A stretch of 56,740 nt of DNA from an uncultured Eubacteriales bacterium (lineage in GTDB: Bacteria > Bacillota > Clostridia > Christensenellales > Aristaeellaceae): positions 1 to 56,740 of the forward strand of contig CACWHI010000012.1 in NCBI GenBank assembly GCA_902760595.1. Reading direction: 5' to 3'. Made by a program: the position numbers and the translations under genes. Every line of letters starts with the position of its first letter. The first letter of the stretch is position 1. Below the pieces are notes generated by a model. It searched no databases, was not told the DNA's origin, and worked only from the letters and a program-made list of their open reading frames with translations. Positions 16,405-25,540 of this stretch are shown piece by piece.

Positions 16405-16964
16405 GAGTCAGCTGGGACTCGCTGCACGAAGCGATCGGGGCATGTGATCTCTGCCCGCTCTGCCGGGAGATCCACCATAAGGTGCCAGGCCAGGGGAATC
16501 CGGATGCCCGGCTCATGCTGATCGGAGAGGGCCCGGGGTGCGAGGAGGACCGCAGCGGACTCGCCTTCGTAGGTCCCGCCGGGCAGCTGCTGACGAAGAT
16601 GCTGCAGAGCATCGGCTTGAGCCGCGAGGAGGTCTATATCTGCAACATCGTCAAATGCCGGCCGCCGCGCAACCGCGTGCCTGAACCGGAGGAGGCGGCC
16701 GCCTGCCTGCCGTACCTGCGCATGCAGGTCGCGCTGGTCCGGCCGCGGATCATCCTGCTGCTTGGCGCGACCGCCGGGCGATATACGCTGGGAGAAAATT
16801 TCCGCGTTACCCGCGACAGGGGGCGCTTTGTGCAGAAGAGCGGCATCTGGTTCATGCCCACCTACCATCCTTCCGCCCTGCTGCGGGACGAAACCGGCCA
16901 GAAGAAGCGCGAGGCCTGGCAGGACCTGAAGCAGGTACGGGATAAGCTGACGGAACTTGGCTGA
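16401..16964 (+). CDS. Family 4 uracil-DNA glycosylase (4Fe-4S)
   Basis: A 187-residue base-excision enzyme that removes uracil from DNA. Motifs: CDLCPLC near the N-terminus (C15, C18), GEGPGCEEDRSGLAFVGPAGQLL, the NIVKCRPPRNR stretch, and YHPSALLR at the active site. The N-terminal cysteines plus those in IVKC and EAAAC would hold the iron-sulfur cluster. ATG 16401 overlaps the previous stop (ATGA). Confidence 0.92.
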   Translation: MRVSWDSLHEAIGACDLCPLCREIHHKVPGQGNPDARLMLIGEGPGCEEDRSGLAFVGPAGQLLTKMLQSIGLSREEVYICNIVKCRPPRNRVPEPEEAAACLPYLRMQVALVRPRIILLLGATAGRYTLGENFRVTRDRGRFVQKSGIWFMPTYHPSALLRDETGQKKREAWQDLKQVRDKLTELG

Positions 16965-16998
16965 TACAATCAATCTACGATTTCAGGAGGTACCGCGT

Positions 16999-17487
16999 AT
17001 GGAGTTTATCGTCAACAATCTGCCGACCATCCTGTGCCTGGTGATCGGTCTGGCGCTGATCGTCATCGAGATGTTCCTGCCCGGCTTCGGCTTTGTGGGC
17101 CTGTCCGGCATGCTGCTCCTGTCAGGAGCGGTCATCTTTACGTGGATCAACTACGGCGCCATGGTCGGGTCGCTGATGATGATCGCCGTCCTCATCCTGG
17201 TGGTCATATGCCTGGCTGTATCCCTCCGTTCCGCCTCCAAGGGCAAGCTCAGCAGGTCCCGGGTGTTCATGAAGGAGGGCACCACCACCGGCGAAACGGT
17301 GAAGGCGGAGATCCCGCTGCAGGTCGGCGACACCGGCGTCGCGGAGACGCTGCTCCGCCCGGCCGGGATCGTCCTGTTCGGCGACCGCCGCGTCAGCGTG
17401 GTATCCGAGGGCCAGTTCATTGACAAGGGAAAAACCGTCCGCGTCAGCCGGGTCGAGGGCACGCGCATCGTGGTTGAGGAATGCTGA
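16999..17487 (+). CDS. NfeD-like membrane protein
   Basis: A 162-residue protein with three or four membrane segments (within residues 1-72) and a soluble C-terminal OB-fold-type domain (GDTGVAETLLRPAGIVLFGDRRVSVVSEG). This is the short NfeD type found with SPFH proteins, where it takes part in membrane microdomains; no SPFH gene is present here. ATG 16999 follows AGGAGG by eight bases. The next gene begins at the end of this one. Confidence 0.85.
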   Translation: MEFIVNNLPTILCLVIGLALIVIEMFLPGFGFVGLSGMLLLSGAVIFTWINYGAMVGSLMMIAVLILVVICLAVSLRSASKGKLSRSRVFMKEGTTTGETVKAEIPLQVGDTGVAETLLRPAGIVLFGDRRVSVVSEGQFIDKGKTVRVSRVEGTRIVVEEC

Positions 17488-17489
17488 GC

Positions 17490-19055
17490 ATGCTGTCTGT
17501 TTATCTGCTTTCACTGATACTGGCGCTGATACCGCTGCAGTATGCAGGCGAGCTGCCGGCAAACGGCATTTCAGATCTGCTTTCGCAGATATCTGCGTCG
17601 TCTGAGCTTCGGGATATCGGAGCCAGGTCTTCGACGGAAGTGGACGGCTGTGTCTATGATTATGTCATCTATCAGGACGGGACCGTCACGATCATCGGGA
17701 TCAAGGGCGGCGCAGGGGACTACACTGTCCCTGACGTTCTCGACGGGCATCCTGTAACCGCACTCGGCACGTTTTCGCTGTATGGCAATGAGGCCCTGAC
17801 GCGGGTAAAGGTGCCGGAGGGCGTCGTCCGGATTGAGGATTATGCCTTCGGCAAGTGCACAGCGCTCACAGCTGTCGAGTTCCCGGGCAGCCTGGCCGAA
17901 ATCGGGAAAAACCCGTTCATCAGCTGCCCGGCGCTGACGTCGGTGATTCTTCCGGATGCGCATCCGGACCTGTACGTGGAAGGCGGCGTCCTGATTTCAA
18001 GGAAAGACGCCCGGGCGATCTCCTGCCTGCCGGGCCTGGACCAGACCGCATGCGCTGTTCCGGAGGGCATCGAGATCATCGACGATTACGCCTTTACGGA
18101 CTGTTATTTCCTGGAGGAGGTCACTTTTCCGGACAGTCTTCTGGTGATTCGGGAAGGCGCGTTTTATGCCTGTACCGGCCTTAAGGCAGTTAAACTGCCG
18201 AAAAAGGTGTCCGCGCTGGGCAGCTCGGCCTTCTGCGGATGCAGCAGTCTGACTGCGGTCTTACTGCCCGCGAGCCTGACAGGACTGGGCTCGAACCCCT
18301 TCGCGGATTGTCCGCGTCTAACTGGGATCACAGTTTCACCGGGGAATGAATATATCGCCTGTGAGAACGGCGCGCTGATCAGCCGTGCTGACCGGCGGCT
18401 GATTTATTATCCGATCGCCGGCGGCAGGGAAAGCTATCAGGTGCCTGAAGGGATCGTGGAGATCGGCGAATCCGCATTCCTCAACTGTACGGATCTGAAG
18501 GAGGTCATTCTTCCCGGCAGTACTGAGCGGATCGGCGTCAATGCATTTTTTGCGTGCTCGCGGCTGGAATCCGTGGAGATACCGGATACCGTGTCAGTCA
18601 TCGACGAGGCGGCTTTCAGCTACTGCCATGCGCTGCGCCGGGCGGAGATCCCCGGCAGCCTGACGGGCATCCCGCCTTATCTGTTCTATGATTGTCCGGA
18701 GCTGCCCCGGGCTGTGATCCCTGACGGGGTCAAGACAGTCGGACACGGGGCGTTTTACAACTGCGCTAAGCTGAAGGACCTGGTCGTAGGCAGCAGCGTT
18801 GAGACCATTGAGGAGTACGCTTTCAACGCCTGCACAGGCCTGACGGGCGTGAAGCTGCCGGAAAGCCTGAAGAAAATCGGTTACGCTGCGTTTTGGGACT
18901 GCAGGGCCATGCTGGAAATCAATATCCCCGCCGGGGTGTGGCAGATCGGTGAATTCGCGTTTTACGGCTGTCCCGCATTGACCGTAACCGTGTCCCAAAC
19001 GGGGCTTGGCCCTCACTACTGCGAATACAATGGCATCCCCTGCAGGGCAGAATAA
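17490..19055 (+). CDS. Secreted leucine-rich repeat protein (BspA-like)
   Basis: A 521-residue exported protein: a signal peptide (LLSLILALIPLQYAG), a short N-terminal part, then about eighteen ~23-residue LRR_5 repeats of the type F..C..L..V.LP..V..IG..AF. Such proteins are surface or secreted binding proteins in gut and oral bacteria. There is no cell-wall sorting signal or C-terminal anchor. ATG 17490 is preferred over the in-frame ATG at 17481, which lies too close to the GAGG site and overlaps NfeD. DNA composition here is visibly less G+C-rich than in the neighbours, so transfer or relaxed codon choice is possible. Confidence 0.85.
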   Translation: MLSVYLLSLILALIPLQYAGELPANGISDLLSQISASSELRDIGARSSTEVDGCVYDYVIYQDGTVTIIGIKGGAGDYTVPDVLDGHPVTALGTFSLYGNEALTRVKVPEGVVRIEDYAFGKCTALTAVEFPGSLAEIGKNPFISCPALTSVILPDAHPDLYVEGGVLISRKDARAISCLPGLDQTACAVPEGIEIIDDYAFTDCYFLEEVTFPDSLLVIREGAFYACTGLKAVKLPKKVSALGSSAFCGCSSLTAVLLPASLTGLGSNPFADCPRLTGITVSPGNEYIACENGALISRADRRLIYYPIAGGRESYQVPEGIVEIGESAFLNCTDLKEVILPGSTERIGVNAFFACSRLESVEIPDTVSVIDEAAFSYCHALRRAEIPGSLTGIPPYLFYDCPELPRAVIPDGVKTVGHGAFYNCAKLKDLVVGSSVETIEEYAFNACTGLTGVKLPESLKKIGYAAFWDCRAMLEINIPAGVWQIGEFAFYGCPALTVTVSQTGLGPHYCEYNGIPCRAE

Positions 19056-19096
19056 AAACAGCGTTTTCCGAAAGCACAGAACCTGGGGAGGTACCC

Positions 19097-20716
19097 ATGA
19101 ATACAACTTACGTCTGCGGCCACCGCAATCCGGATACGGATTCCATCGTATCGGCCATCGCCTATGCCAGCCTGATGAACGCGCTGGGCGATAACGGCTA
19201 TGTGCCCGCGCGGCTTGGCCACCTGAACGACGAGAGCGCGTTTCTGCTGAAGCGCTTCGGCTTCGAGCCGCCGATGTTCCTGGCCAACGTGCGCACCCAG
19301 GTGCGGGATATCGAGTTCGACCAGCCGCCCCTGCTCAGCAAGGACGTGCCTGTCAGCCATGCCTGGGAGGTGCTCAAGGACGGGGATGGCTTCAGCATCC
19401 TGCCCGTGACCAACGAGGACGGCTCCCTGTACGGCGTGGTGACCTCCGGCAGCATCGCCCAGAGCGATATGGACTCCATCCGCACGCCCGTGGTCCGCGA
19501 CGTGCCGGTGTTCAACGTGCTGGCGGCGCTGGAGGGGCATGTGCTGAACAGCGAGGATCAGTTGTTTGACACGATCTCCGGCGAGGTCGTCATCGCGCTG
19601 CCCACGGCGGGGGAGCCGCTGAAGGGTGTGAAGCCCGGCTCCATCATCGTGTGCGGACAGCAGGAGGACGTGCTGGAGAAGGCCCTGTCCCTGCCCGCCA
19701 GTACGGTGATTCTGTGCCAGAGCACCCTGGCGGAAAAATACCGCGACTGCAGCGCGGAGACCTGCCTGATCGCCACCCCCTGCGAGGCGTACCGGGCGGC
19801 ACGCCTGCTGTACCAGGCGATCCCGGTCAGCCGCATCGCGGAAACGGACGAGCTGGTCACCTTCCATCTGGACGATTACCTGGACGACGTGCGCGAAACG
19901 GTGCTGCAGAGCCGCCACCGCAGCTATCCCGTGCTGGATGAGAACGGGCGTGTGGTCGGCGCGCTGAGCCGGTACCACCTGCTGCGCCCGCGGCGCAAGC
20001 GCGTGGTGCTGGTGGATCACAACGAGGTGGGGCAGTCGGTGCCCGGTCTGGAGCAGGCGGAGCTGATCGGCATTATCGACCACCACCGCCTGGGGGACGT
20101 GATGACGGGCTATCCGGTCTTCATGCGCAACGAGCCCGTGGGCTCCGCAACCACCATCGTGGCGACCATGTACCAGGAGCAGGGCCTGATGCCGGGGGAG
20201 AAGCTGGCCGGACTGATGGCGGCCGCGATCGTCTCCGATACGGTGATGTTCAAATCGCCCACCGCGACCCCGCGCGACCGCCGGCTGGCGGAGCGCCTCG
20301 CGCGGATCGCCGGCCTGGACCTGGATGCCCTGGGCAAGGAGGTCTTTTCCGCGAGCCAGTCCGCCGATAAGCCGGCGGATCAGCTGCTGAAGACGGATTT
20401 CAAGGAATTTCATCTGGCGGATCACCGCATCGGCATCAGCCAGATCACCACTATGGACTCCGAACGCATGATCCGGCGCGCGGACGAGCTGCTGGAGCAT
20501 ATGCGCGCGCTGCGGGATGAAAAGCACTACGACATGTATCTGCTGATGATCACGGACGTGCTCAAGGAGGGAACAGAGCTCGTCTACGACGGTGACCGCG
20601 AGATCATCCGCCAGGCCTTCGGGCTGGACGACGCGGGGAACGGGCATGTATTCCTGCCGGGCGTGGTATCCCGTAAAAAGCAGGTGGTCCCCGCCCTGGC
20701 GATCCTGTGGGGTTGA
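19097..20716 (+). CDS. ppaC: CBS-domain family II inorganic pyrophosphatase
   Basis: A 539-residue manganese-dependent pyrophosphatase. The DHH-family motifs are present: GHRNPDTDSI at residue 8, VLVDHNE, and IDHHRLGD, with the DHHA2 domain at the C-terminus. Between the first two motifs lies an insert of some 240 residues with two CBS domains and a DRTGG-like middle part, the nucleotide-regulated form common in Clostridia (AMP inhibits, Ap4A-type ligands activate in known members). GGAGG precedes ATG 19097. The reaction is PPi to two phosphates. Confidence 0.93.
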   Translation: MNTTYVCGHRNPDTDSIVSAIAYASLMNALGDNGYVPARLGHLNDESAFLLKRFGFEPPMFLANVRTQVRDIEFDQPPLLSKDVPVSHAWEVLKDGDGFSILPVTNEDGSLYGVVTSGSIAQSDMDSIRTPVVRDVPVFNVLAALEGHVLNSEDQLFDTISGEVVIALPTAGEPLKGVKPGSIIVCGQQEDVLEKALSLPASTVILCQSTLAEKYRDCSAETCLIATPCEAYRAARLLYQAIPVSRIAETDELVTFHLDDYLDDVRETVLQSRHRSYPVLDENGRVVGALSRYHLLRPRRKRVVLVDHNEVGQSVPGLEQAELIGIIDHHRLGDVMTGYPVFMRNEPVGSATTIVATMYQEQGLMPGEKLAGLMAAAIVSDTVMFKSPTATPRDRRLAERLARIAGLDLDALGKEVFSASQSADKPADQLLKTDFKEFHLADHRIGISQITTMDSERMIRRADELLEHMRALRDEKHYDMYLLMITDVLKEGTELVYDGDREIIRQAFGLDDAGNGHVFLPGVVSRKKQVVPALAILWG

Positions 20717-20721
20717 GCGCC

Positions 20722-21204
20722 GTGGATAACCGGAACAAGACCAACGTCATGCGCATTGCCGAGGCGCAGGGCGTCTCGTACCGCTCCATGTCCTATGAGG
20801 TGGAGGAGGGGCAGTACGACGGGAACCTGGTGGCGCGGAAGCTGCATCTGGATCCCGACAGCGTGTTCAAGACCCTGGTCTGCGTGGATGACAAGGGCGG
20901 GCACATCGTCTGCTGCATCCCGGTCAGCCAGGAGCTGGACCTGAAAAAAGCCGCCCGCGCCTCAAAGCGCAAGCGGGTGGAAATGCTGCCGCTCAAGGAG
21001 CTGCTGCCCCTGACGGGCTATGTGCGGGGCGGCTGCTCACCCATCGGCATGAAAAAGCCGTTCCCGACCTTCATCGACGAAACGGCGCAGCTGTTCGAAG
21101 CGATCTCCGTCAGCGCCGGCAAGCGCGGGGAGCAGATCATCCTGTCCTCGGACGACCTTTGCCGCATGACCGGCGCGGAATACGCGGACCTGACAGTGGA
21201 ATAA
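20722..21204 (+). CDS. YbaK/EbsC family aminoacyl-tRNA deacylase
   Basis: A 160-residue Cys-tRNA(Pro)/misacyl-tRNA deacylase of the YbaK/EbsC type. It has the RGGCSPIGMKK motif with the lysine-glycine core and the FKTLVCVDDKG strand. The start is uncertain: GTG 20722 gives the usual N-terminus (MDNRNKTNVMRIAEAQG); GTG 20707 and TTG 20713 are in frame. No good ribosome-binding site is visible, so it may rely on coupling to the pyrophosphatase gene. It converges with the minus-strand gene ending at 21207, two bases away. Confidence 0.85.
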   Translation: MDNRNKTNVMRIAEAQGVSYRSMSYEVEEGQYDGNLVARKLHLDPDSVFKTLVCVDDKGGHIVCCIPVSQELDLKKAARASKRKRVEMLPLKELLPLTGYVRGGCSPIGMKKPFPTFIDETAQLFEAISVSAGKRGEQIILSSDDLCRMTGAEYADLTVE

Positions 21205-21206
21205 TA

Positions 21207-21752
21207 TCAAAGCTTATCATAGCGCCGGGCGGTCTCTTCGCGTCCGGCGCTGTTGATATCCTGCGTGACGCCGGCCGGGAAGCGTGTGAATCGCTCCGGC
21301 AGGGCGGTGATACGCAGCCGGTTGCGCCTGCGGGCCAGGTCCCTGCGCTGCGCTTCGTGGAGCGGGGCAAAGTTGTTGTAGGGCAGATGGAGACGGCTGT
21401 CACGGCCCCGGACGCGGCGGAGTGAGCAGACAGTGATCACCGCGAGGACCGCGAAGGCGTACACACCGGCGGCGGTATAAAAAAATGGGATCGGAAGTAA
21501 GAACTGGCCGACGAGCCAGAGGGCCGAACCATAGTAAAGCGCCAGCAGGCCGGCCTTCCAGGCAGAGTAGAAGCCCCCGTAAAGCCAGTGCGGCACGGCG
21601 CATATCCACAGCGGCGCGGGCATGGCGGAGCGGATCAGCGCCGCCTGGGCGTAATCAAACGCGCTGTAGAACAGGCAGTCGAGCCGCGGCCTGGCCCAAA
21701 GGAGCGCGTACAGTGCCAGCAGGGTCGTGACCGCGTGCAGGGCGGCAGGCAT
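21207..21752 (-). CDS. Multi-pass membrane protein of unknown function
   Basis: A 181-residue protein with three to four hydrophobic segments in the first ~135 residues (LHAVTTLLALYALLWA, WKAGLLALYYGSALWLVG, FYTAAGVYAFAVLAVITV) and a basic C-terminal tail of about 60 residues rich in arginine. I do not recognise it. ATG 21752 is four bases after the rnhA stop, so it is the last gene of that operon. A longer in-frame start lies inside rnhA and is unlikely. Confidence 0.65.
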   Translation of the reverse strand: MPAALHAVTTLLALYALLWARPRLDCLFYSAFDYAQAALIRSAMPAPLWICAVPHWLYGGFYSAWKAGLLALYYGSALWLVGQFLLPIPFFYTAAGVYAFAVLAVITVCSLRRVRGRDSRLHLPYNNFAPLHEAQRRDLARRRNRLRITALPERFTRFPAGVTQDINSAGREETARRYDKL

Positions 21753-21756
21753 GGCC

Positions 21757-22245
21757 TTACGTCTCCTCCGGAAACAGGTCCTGATTGCGCTGGCGGTAGT
21801 CCTTGATGGCTGCCCGCGCCAGCTCGTCGCACCGGTTATTGAGGGAATCGTCGGCGTGGCCTTTGACCTTGTGGAAGCTGACCTCATGCTTTTTCATCAC
21901 GATCAGCAGCAGCTTCCACAGGTCCTGGTTGGCGACCGCGTCGCCCTCGGAATTCTTCCAGTTCTTTTTGATCCAGCTGTCGAGCCAGTGCTGGTTGATG
22001 GCGTCCACCACGTAGGTGGAATCGGAATACACGGATACGCGGCAGCGCGTTTTGAGCGCGCCCAGGCCGCTGATGACCGCGAAGAGCTCCATGCGGTTGT
22101 TGGTGGTCGAGCCCATGGAGCCGGAGAGCTCCTTCTGGTGCCCGGCATAGCTGAGGACCGCCGCCCAGCCGCCCGGACCGGGATTGCCGGAGCAGGCGCC
22201 GTCGGTATACAGAGTCACGTGCTTCAGGGGTGCGGTTGTTTCCAT
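21757..22245 (-). CDS. rnhA: Ribonuclease HI
   Basis: A 162-residue RNase H that cuts RNA in RNA-DNA hybrids. The catalytic set is complete: D15 in YTDGACSGNPGPGGW, E53 in NNRMELFAV, D75 in YSDSTYV and D140 in NNRCDELA, with H130 in KVKGHADD. It follows spoIID by nine bases on the same strand. Confidence 0.95.
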   Translation of the reverse strand: METTAPLKHVTLYTDGACSGNPGPGGWAAVLSYAGHQKELSGSMGSTTNNRMELFAVISGLGALKTRCRVSVYSDSTYVVDAINQHWLDSWIKKNWKNSEGDAVANQDLWKLLLIVMKKHEVSFHKVKGHADDSLNNRCDELARAAIKDYRQRNQDLFPEET

Positions 22246-22254
22246 GATGACCTC

Positions 22255-23937
22255 TTATTTTTCGATCGGTGATACGAATTTTTCCATGACATAGCCTTCG
22301 ATCGCGTCTGTGCGCACATGCAGCCAGCCTTCCGCGGCGTCCAGCACGGCGAGCCGCTGGCCGTAATACAGGCGCGCCAGGATGTCGGAGGCGGTGTCAG
22401 GCGAGGCGCGGAGGTTCAGGCTGGAGTCCTGCGCGACGCCGTCCACGATCACCAGCGTTTCCGCGCTGCCCTCCTTCAGGGTGACGGGCATCAGGGTGGG
22501 ACGCGGCGTGGCGGTCGGTGGCGGCCCGGGCGTGGCGTCGAAGTCGTAATCCTCGGGCGGGGCTGGGGTGACGGCGGTCAGCGGCGCGCGCCTGAGCGTC
22601 ACACCACTGTAATAGAAGTGCAGGATCTGCCGGTAATTCCAGCCGTAAACGGCGGCCATGCGCTGCGCGCCGCGCTGGCTCATGCCCACGCCGTGCCCGA
22701 AGCGCCTGGCCTCAATGACGAAGCTGTCCTTCTCCGCGCGGACGGTCCAAAGCTCGTTGTTGGCGCCGTTGATACTCAGCTGCAGGGCGGTTTCAAGCGC
22801 GGGAAAAATCGGCAGCTCGACAGTGACCGGATTCGAGAGGCTGTAGAAGCGCCGGCCGTCCGGATCCGGCGTGGTATCAGGCACAGGCAGGGGTGTTTCG
22901 TTGGAAAGGAAAGAGGCTTCCTCCTCGTCCCCGCTCTCTGCTCGTACGGCGTCCAGGCTCAGCGTGAAGGTCAGCGCCTGTTTTCGTTCGGACAGGCTGA
23001 CGTCCGTGATCCCGCGGATGAGTACATCTTCAGGCGCTCCGGTATAGCCCATGGCCTTCACGGCTTGGGCGGCGGACTCCCGGAGGAGCTTCTGCAGCGC
23101 GGGCCAGTCCTTCTCCGTCAGCGAAGCGGGAATCACCGCCTGGCGCACGACGCTTTCGTCGTTCCTCAGGTCATACGGGTCCGCCTTGGCCTGGATATAG
23201 CCCGTCTGGCCCTTGGTCTTTCCCCAGACGTTCTCGATTGTCTCGACCTGTCCGCCGTTGCTGGCGGTATAATAGCAGGTCACGAGCTGGTCCTGATAAT
23301 AGACACAGATCCCGGCGGTTCCGGTCACCGCCTGGCGGATGATTGCCGCGTCGTCGGAGATGCCGGCGTACACCTGGTCATTGGTGTTGTCCACCACGTC
23401 GTAGTCCCTGGCCGGATTCCGGCGCGTGAGCGCATAGGTCCGCGCGGCGACCGCCTGGGCCTTGAGGGCCTCCAGCGGGAAGCCGGAGCTCATTTCCCAG
23501 GGCAGGACGCCGAGCAGGTATTCCTCGATGGGCAGGGTCAGGATCAGTCTGAGCTGCCCGCGGTCGTTGCTCACGGTCAGGTCGCCGGTATACAGGTTCA
23601 GGCCGTCCTGCAGCCGGAGTCCGTTTTCTCCCTTCGTCTGATGGCGCGTGAAGGTGATCGGACCCGGGAAGGTCAGGACGATTCCCTGGTACCGGAGGAT
23701 GAGCTGGTCTTTTTTGCTGCCTGCCGTGATCCGGACTGTCACGCCGCGCTGGAAATGCGCTTCGCCGCAGGTATAGCTGCCAGATATGTTGACGCTGAGC
23801 TCGTTCACGGGATTGAAGCGCGTGAGCAGCACGCGGATCAGATCGTTCTGCCGCTCCGCGGCCCAGGTGGGGGAGGGAAGAAGGCAGACGCACAGCGCCA
23901 GAGCCGCCAGGCAGGAAATCAGGCGAACTGTTTTCAT
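22255..23937 (-). CDS. SpoIID/LytB-domain protein with C-terminal SH3 domain
   Basis: A 560-residue exported protein. The signal peptide is residues 1-25; then comes the SpoIID domain with PIEEYLLGVLPWEMSSGFPLEALKAQAVAARTYAL and, later, GHGVGMSQRGAQRMA. A proline-rich linker (PGPPPTATPRP) leads to a bacterial SH3 domain (LNLRASPDTASDILARLYYG). SpoIID proteins are lytic transglycosylases that cut peptidoglycan, in spore engulfment in the classic case; the SH3 domain would bind the wall. As a general SpoIID-like wall hydrolase it need not be sporulation-specific. It overlaps the upstream gene by four bases (ATGA). Confidence 0.88.
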   Translation of the reverse strand: MKTVRLISCLAALALCVCLLPSPTWAAERQNDLIRVLLTRFNPVNELSVNISGSYTCGEAHFQRGVTVRITAGSKKDQLILRYQGIVLTFPGPITFTRHQTKGENGLRLQDGLNLYTGDLTVSNDRGQLRLILTLPIEEYLLGVLPWEMSSGFPLEALKAQAVAARTYALTRRNPARDYDVVDNTNDQVYAGISDDAAIIRQAVTGTAGICVYYQDQLVTCYYTASNGGQVETIENVWGKTKGQTGYIQAKADPYDLRNDESVVRQAVIPASLTEKDWPALQKLLRESAAQAVKAMGYTGAPEDVLIRGITDVSLSERKQALTFTLSLDAVRAESGDEEEASFLSNETPLPVPDTTPDPDGRRFYSLSNPVTVELPIFPALETALQLSINGANNELWTVRAEKDSFVIEARRFGHGVGMSQRGAQRMAAVYGWNYRQILHFYYSGVTLRRAPLTAVTPAPPEDYDFDATPGPPPTATPRPTLMPVTLKEGSAETLVIVDGVAQDSSLNLRASPDTASDILARLYYGQRLAVLDAAEGWLHVRTDAIEGYVMEKFVSPIEK

Positions 23938-24578
23938 AGGCGGTACAGGAGGTTGAAATCGCGGACGATGTCCAGGTCCGCCCAGAACAGGGCGTGAGAG
24001 CATTGCCATCCGACGGTGAGACCGTTTTTGTTCTCGATGGCGCTGATGATCTTTGAGCCCGGGACGACCTCACGGACGTGATCAGCCACCCGGCTGTCCG
24101 TGCTCTCGCTGTAGGGATCGGCCGCCAGCACCTGGCGGATGCCATCCCGCTCCCGGGCGTCCAGCAGGGCGACGATGTGGCCGGCGCGCAGATTGCACAG
24201 GGCGGCGTTTCCGGCCTTCAGGTGCGCGTACAGCGTTTCCAGGTCGTTCCTCAGGCCATCGCCGCGGTAGCTGAAGCCGTACTCGCGGGCGAGGCCGGTA
24301 TCCATCATGGCCTGCAGCAGGGCAGGACGGTCCGTGCCGTCGTCCCCGCGCCCGCCGTGGTCGAGCGAAAACTGCGCCAGCTCATCCGGCTCTTGAAATA
24401 CCCCGGTCAGCCAGCAGGAGGCGTTGACGATGGAAAAGATGCCGCACCCCGCGACGGAAAGTGTGCTGCCGTTGCCCTGGTAGCTGTAATCGTGTGTCCA
24501 GGCGCGGCAGCGCTGGTTGCACAGCTTCAGCCCGCGGCCCTGGTATTCGAGCGCGATGGTCTTGCCGGTCGTTTCCAT
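23934..24578 (-). CDS. C39-like cysteine peptidase family protein
   Basis: A 214-residue protein with a papain-like triad: cysteine in LSVAGCGIFSIVNA, histidine in RAGHIVALLDA and aspartate in LAADPYSES, the pattern of the Peptidase_C39_2 family. There is no signal peptide. Substrate unknown. ATG 24578 is chosen because GGAGG lies six bases upstream; the longer frame has no support. It overlaps spoIID by four bases, so a wall-related task is possible, by context only. Confidence 0.7.
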   Translation of the reverse strand: METTGKTIALEYQGRGLKLCNQRCRAWTHDYSYQGNGSTLSVAGCGIFSIVNASCWLTGVFQEPDELAQFSLDHGGRGDDGTDRPALLQAMMDTGLAREYGFSYRGDGLRNDLETLYAHLKAGNAALCNLRAGHIVALLDARERDGIRQVLAADPYSESTDSRVADHVREVVPGSKIISAIENKNGLTVGWQCSHALFWADLDIVRDFNLLYRL

Positions 24579-24653
24579 GAGGAGCCTCCTGGAGAATGAA
24601 TGGGTATCGCAGTAAAGAGGGACATGCTTCCGGCTATGCCTGAACAGTCTCAA

Positions 24654-25538
24654 TCAGTTTTTCATGGTATACCCGAGGGTCTTCAGGTCGTCGGCGTTGT
24701 CGCGCCAGCCGGGACGCACCTTGACCCAGATCTGCAGGTGGATGTGCTCGCCGGTCAGCTTCTCCATGTCGCGGCGCGCCTCGCTGCCGATCTCGCGCAG
24801 CGTCTGTCCGCCCTTGCCGATGATGATGCTCTTGTGGGAGGCCTTTTCGCAGTACATCGTAGCGTCGATGACGCGCAGGTCGCCCTGCTTCTCGTAGCGC
24901 AGGATCTCGACGCCGATGCCGTGCGGCACCTCGTCCCGCAGATGGCGCAGCGCCTTTTCACGGATCAGCTCCGAGCAGATGAACTGCTCCGGCTGGTCTG
25001 TGGGCATATCCTCCGGGTAATACATCGGCCCTTCCGGCATGGCCTTGATCAGGGCCTCCTCCAGCGCGTCGATGCCCTTGCCGGACTCCGCGCTGACGGG
25101 AAAGAAGCCGTCATAGCTGAGGGCGCGGAAGCGCTCGATGGCCTGTAGCACGTCCTCCGCCTTCACCAGGTCGATCTTGTTGAGCAGCAGATACTTGGGA
25201 CAGCGCAGCGCGGAATAGGTCTGCGCCAGCTCATAGTCCTTTTCCGTGATGTGCGAGGTATCGACCACGAACAGCAGCGCGTCGATGTCGTTCAGCGCCT
25301 CGCTGACAGAGCGGTCCATGAATTCGCCGAGCCTGGTGCGCGGCTGATGGATGCCGGGCGTATCCACGAACACGATCTGCGTGCCGGGGCGGTTCATGAC
25401 GCCCTGCACGCGAGTGCGCGTCGTCTGCGGCTTGGCGCTGACGATGGACACCTTGAGGCCGGTAAAGCGGTTCAGCAGGGTGGATTTGCCTACGTTGGGG
25501 CGGCCGATGATCGCCGCGAATCCGGAATGAAACGCCAT
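24654..25538 (-). CDS. era: GTPase Era
   Basis: A 294-residue GTPase that binds 16S rRNA and guides 30S ribosome assembly. The G motifs are GRPNVGKS (G1), DTPG (G3) and NKID (G4); the C-terminal KH domain contains IIIGKGGQTLREIGSEAR. It stands just after the ybeY-cdd fusion, the usual Firmicutes order. Confidence 0.96.
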   Translation of the reverse strand: MAFHSGFAAIIGRPNVGKSTLLNRFTGLKVSIVSAKPQTTRTRVQGVMNRPGTQIVFVDTPGIHQPRTRLGEFMDRSVSEALNDIDALLFVVDTSHITEKDYELAQTYSALRCPKYLLLNKIDLVKAEDVLQAIERFRALSYDGFFPVSAESGKGIDALEEALIKAMPEGPMYYPEDMPTDQPEQFICSELIREKALRHLRDEVPHGIGVEILRYEKQGDLRVIDATMYCEKASHKSIIIGKGGQTLREIGSEARRDMEKLTGEHIHLQIWVKVRPGWRDNADDLKTLGYTMKN

Positions 25539-25540
25539 AT

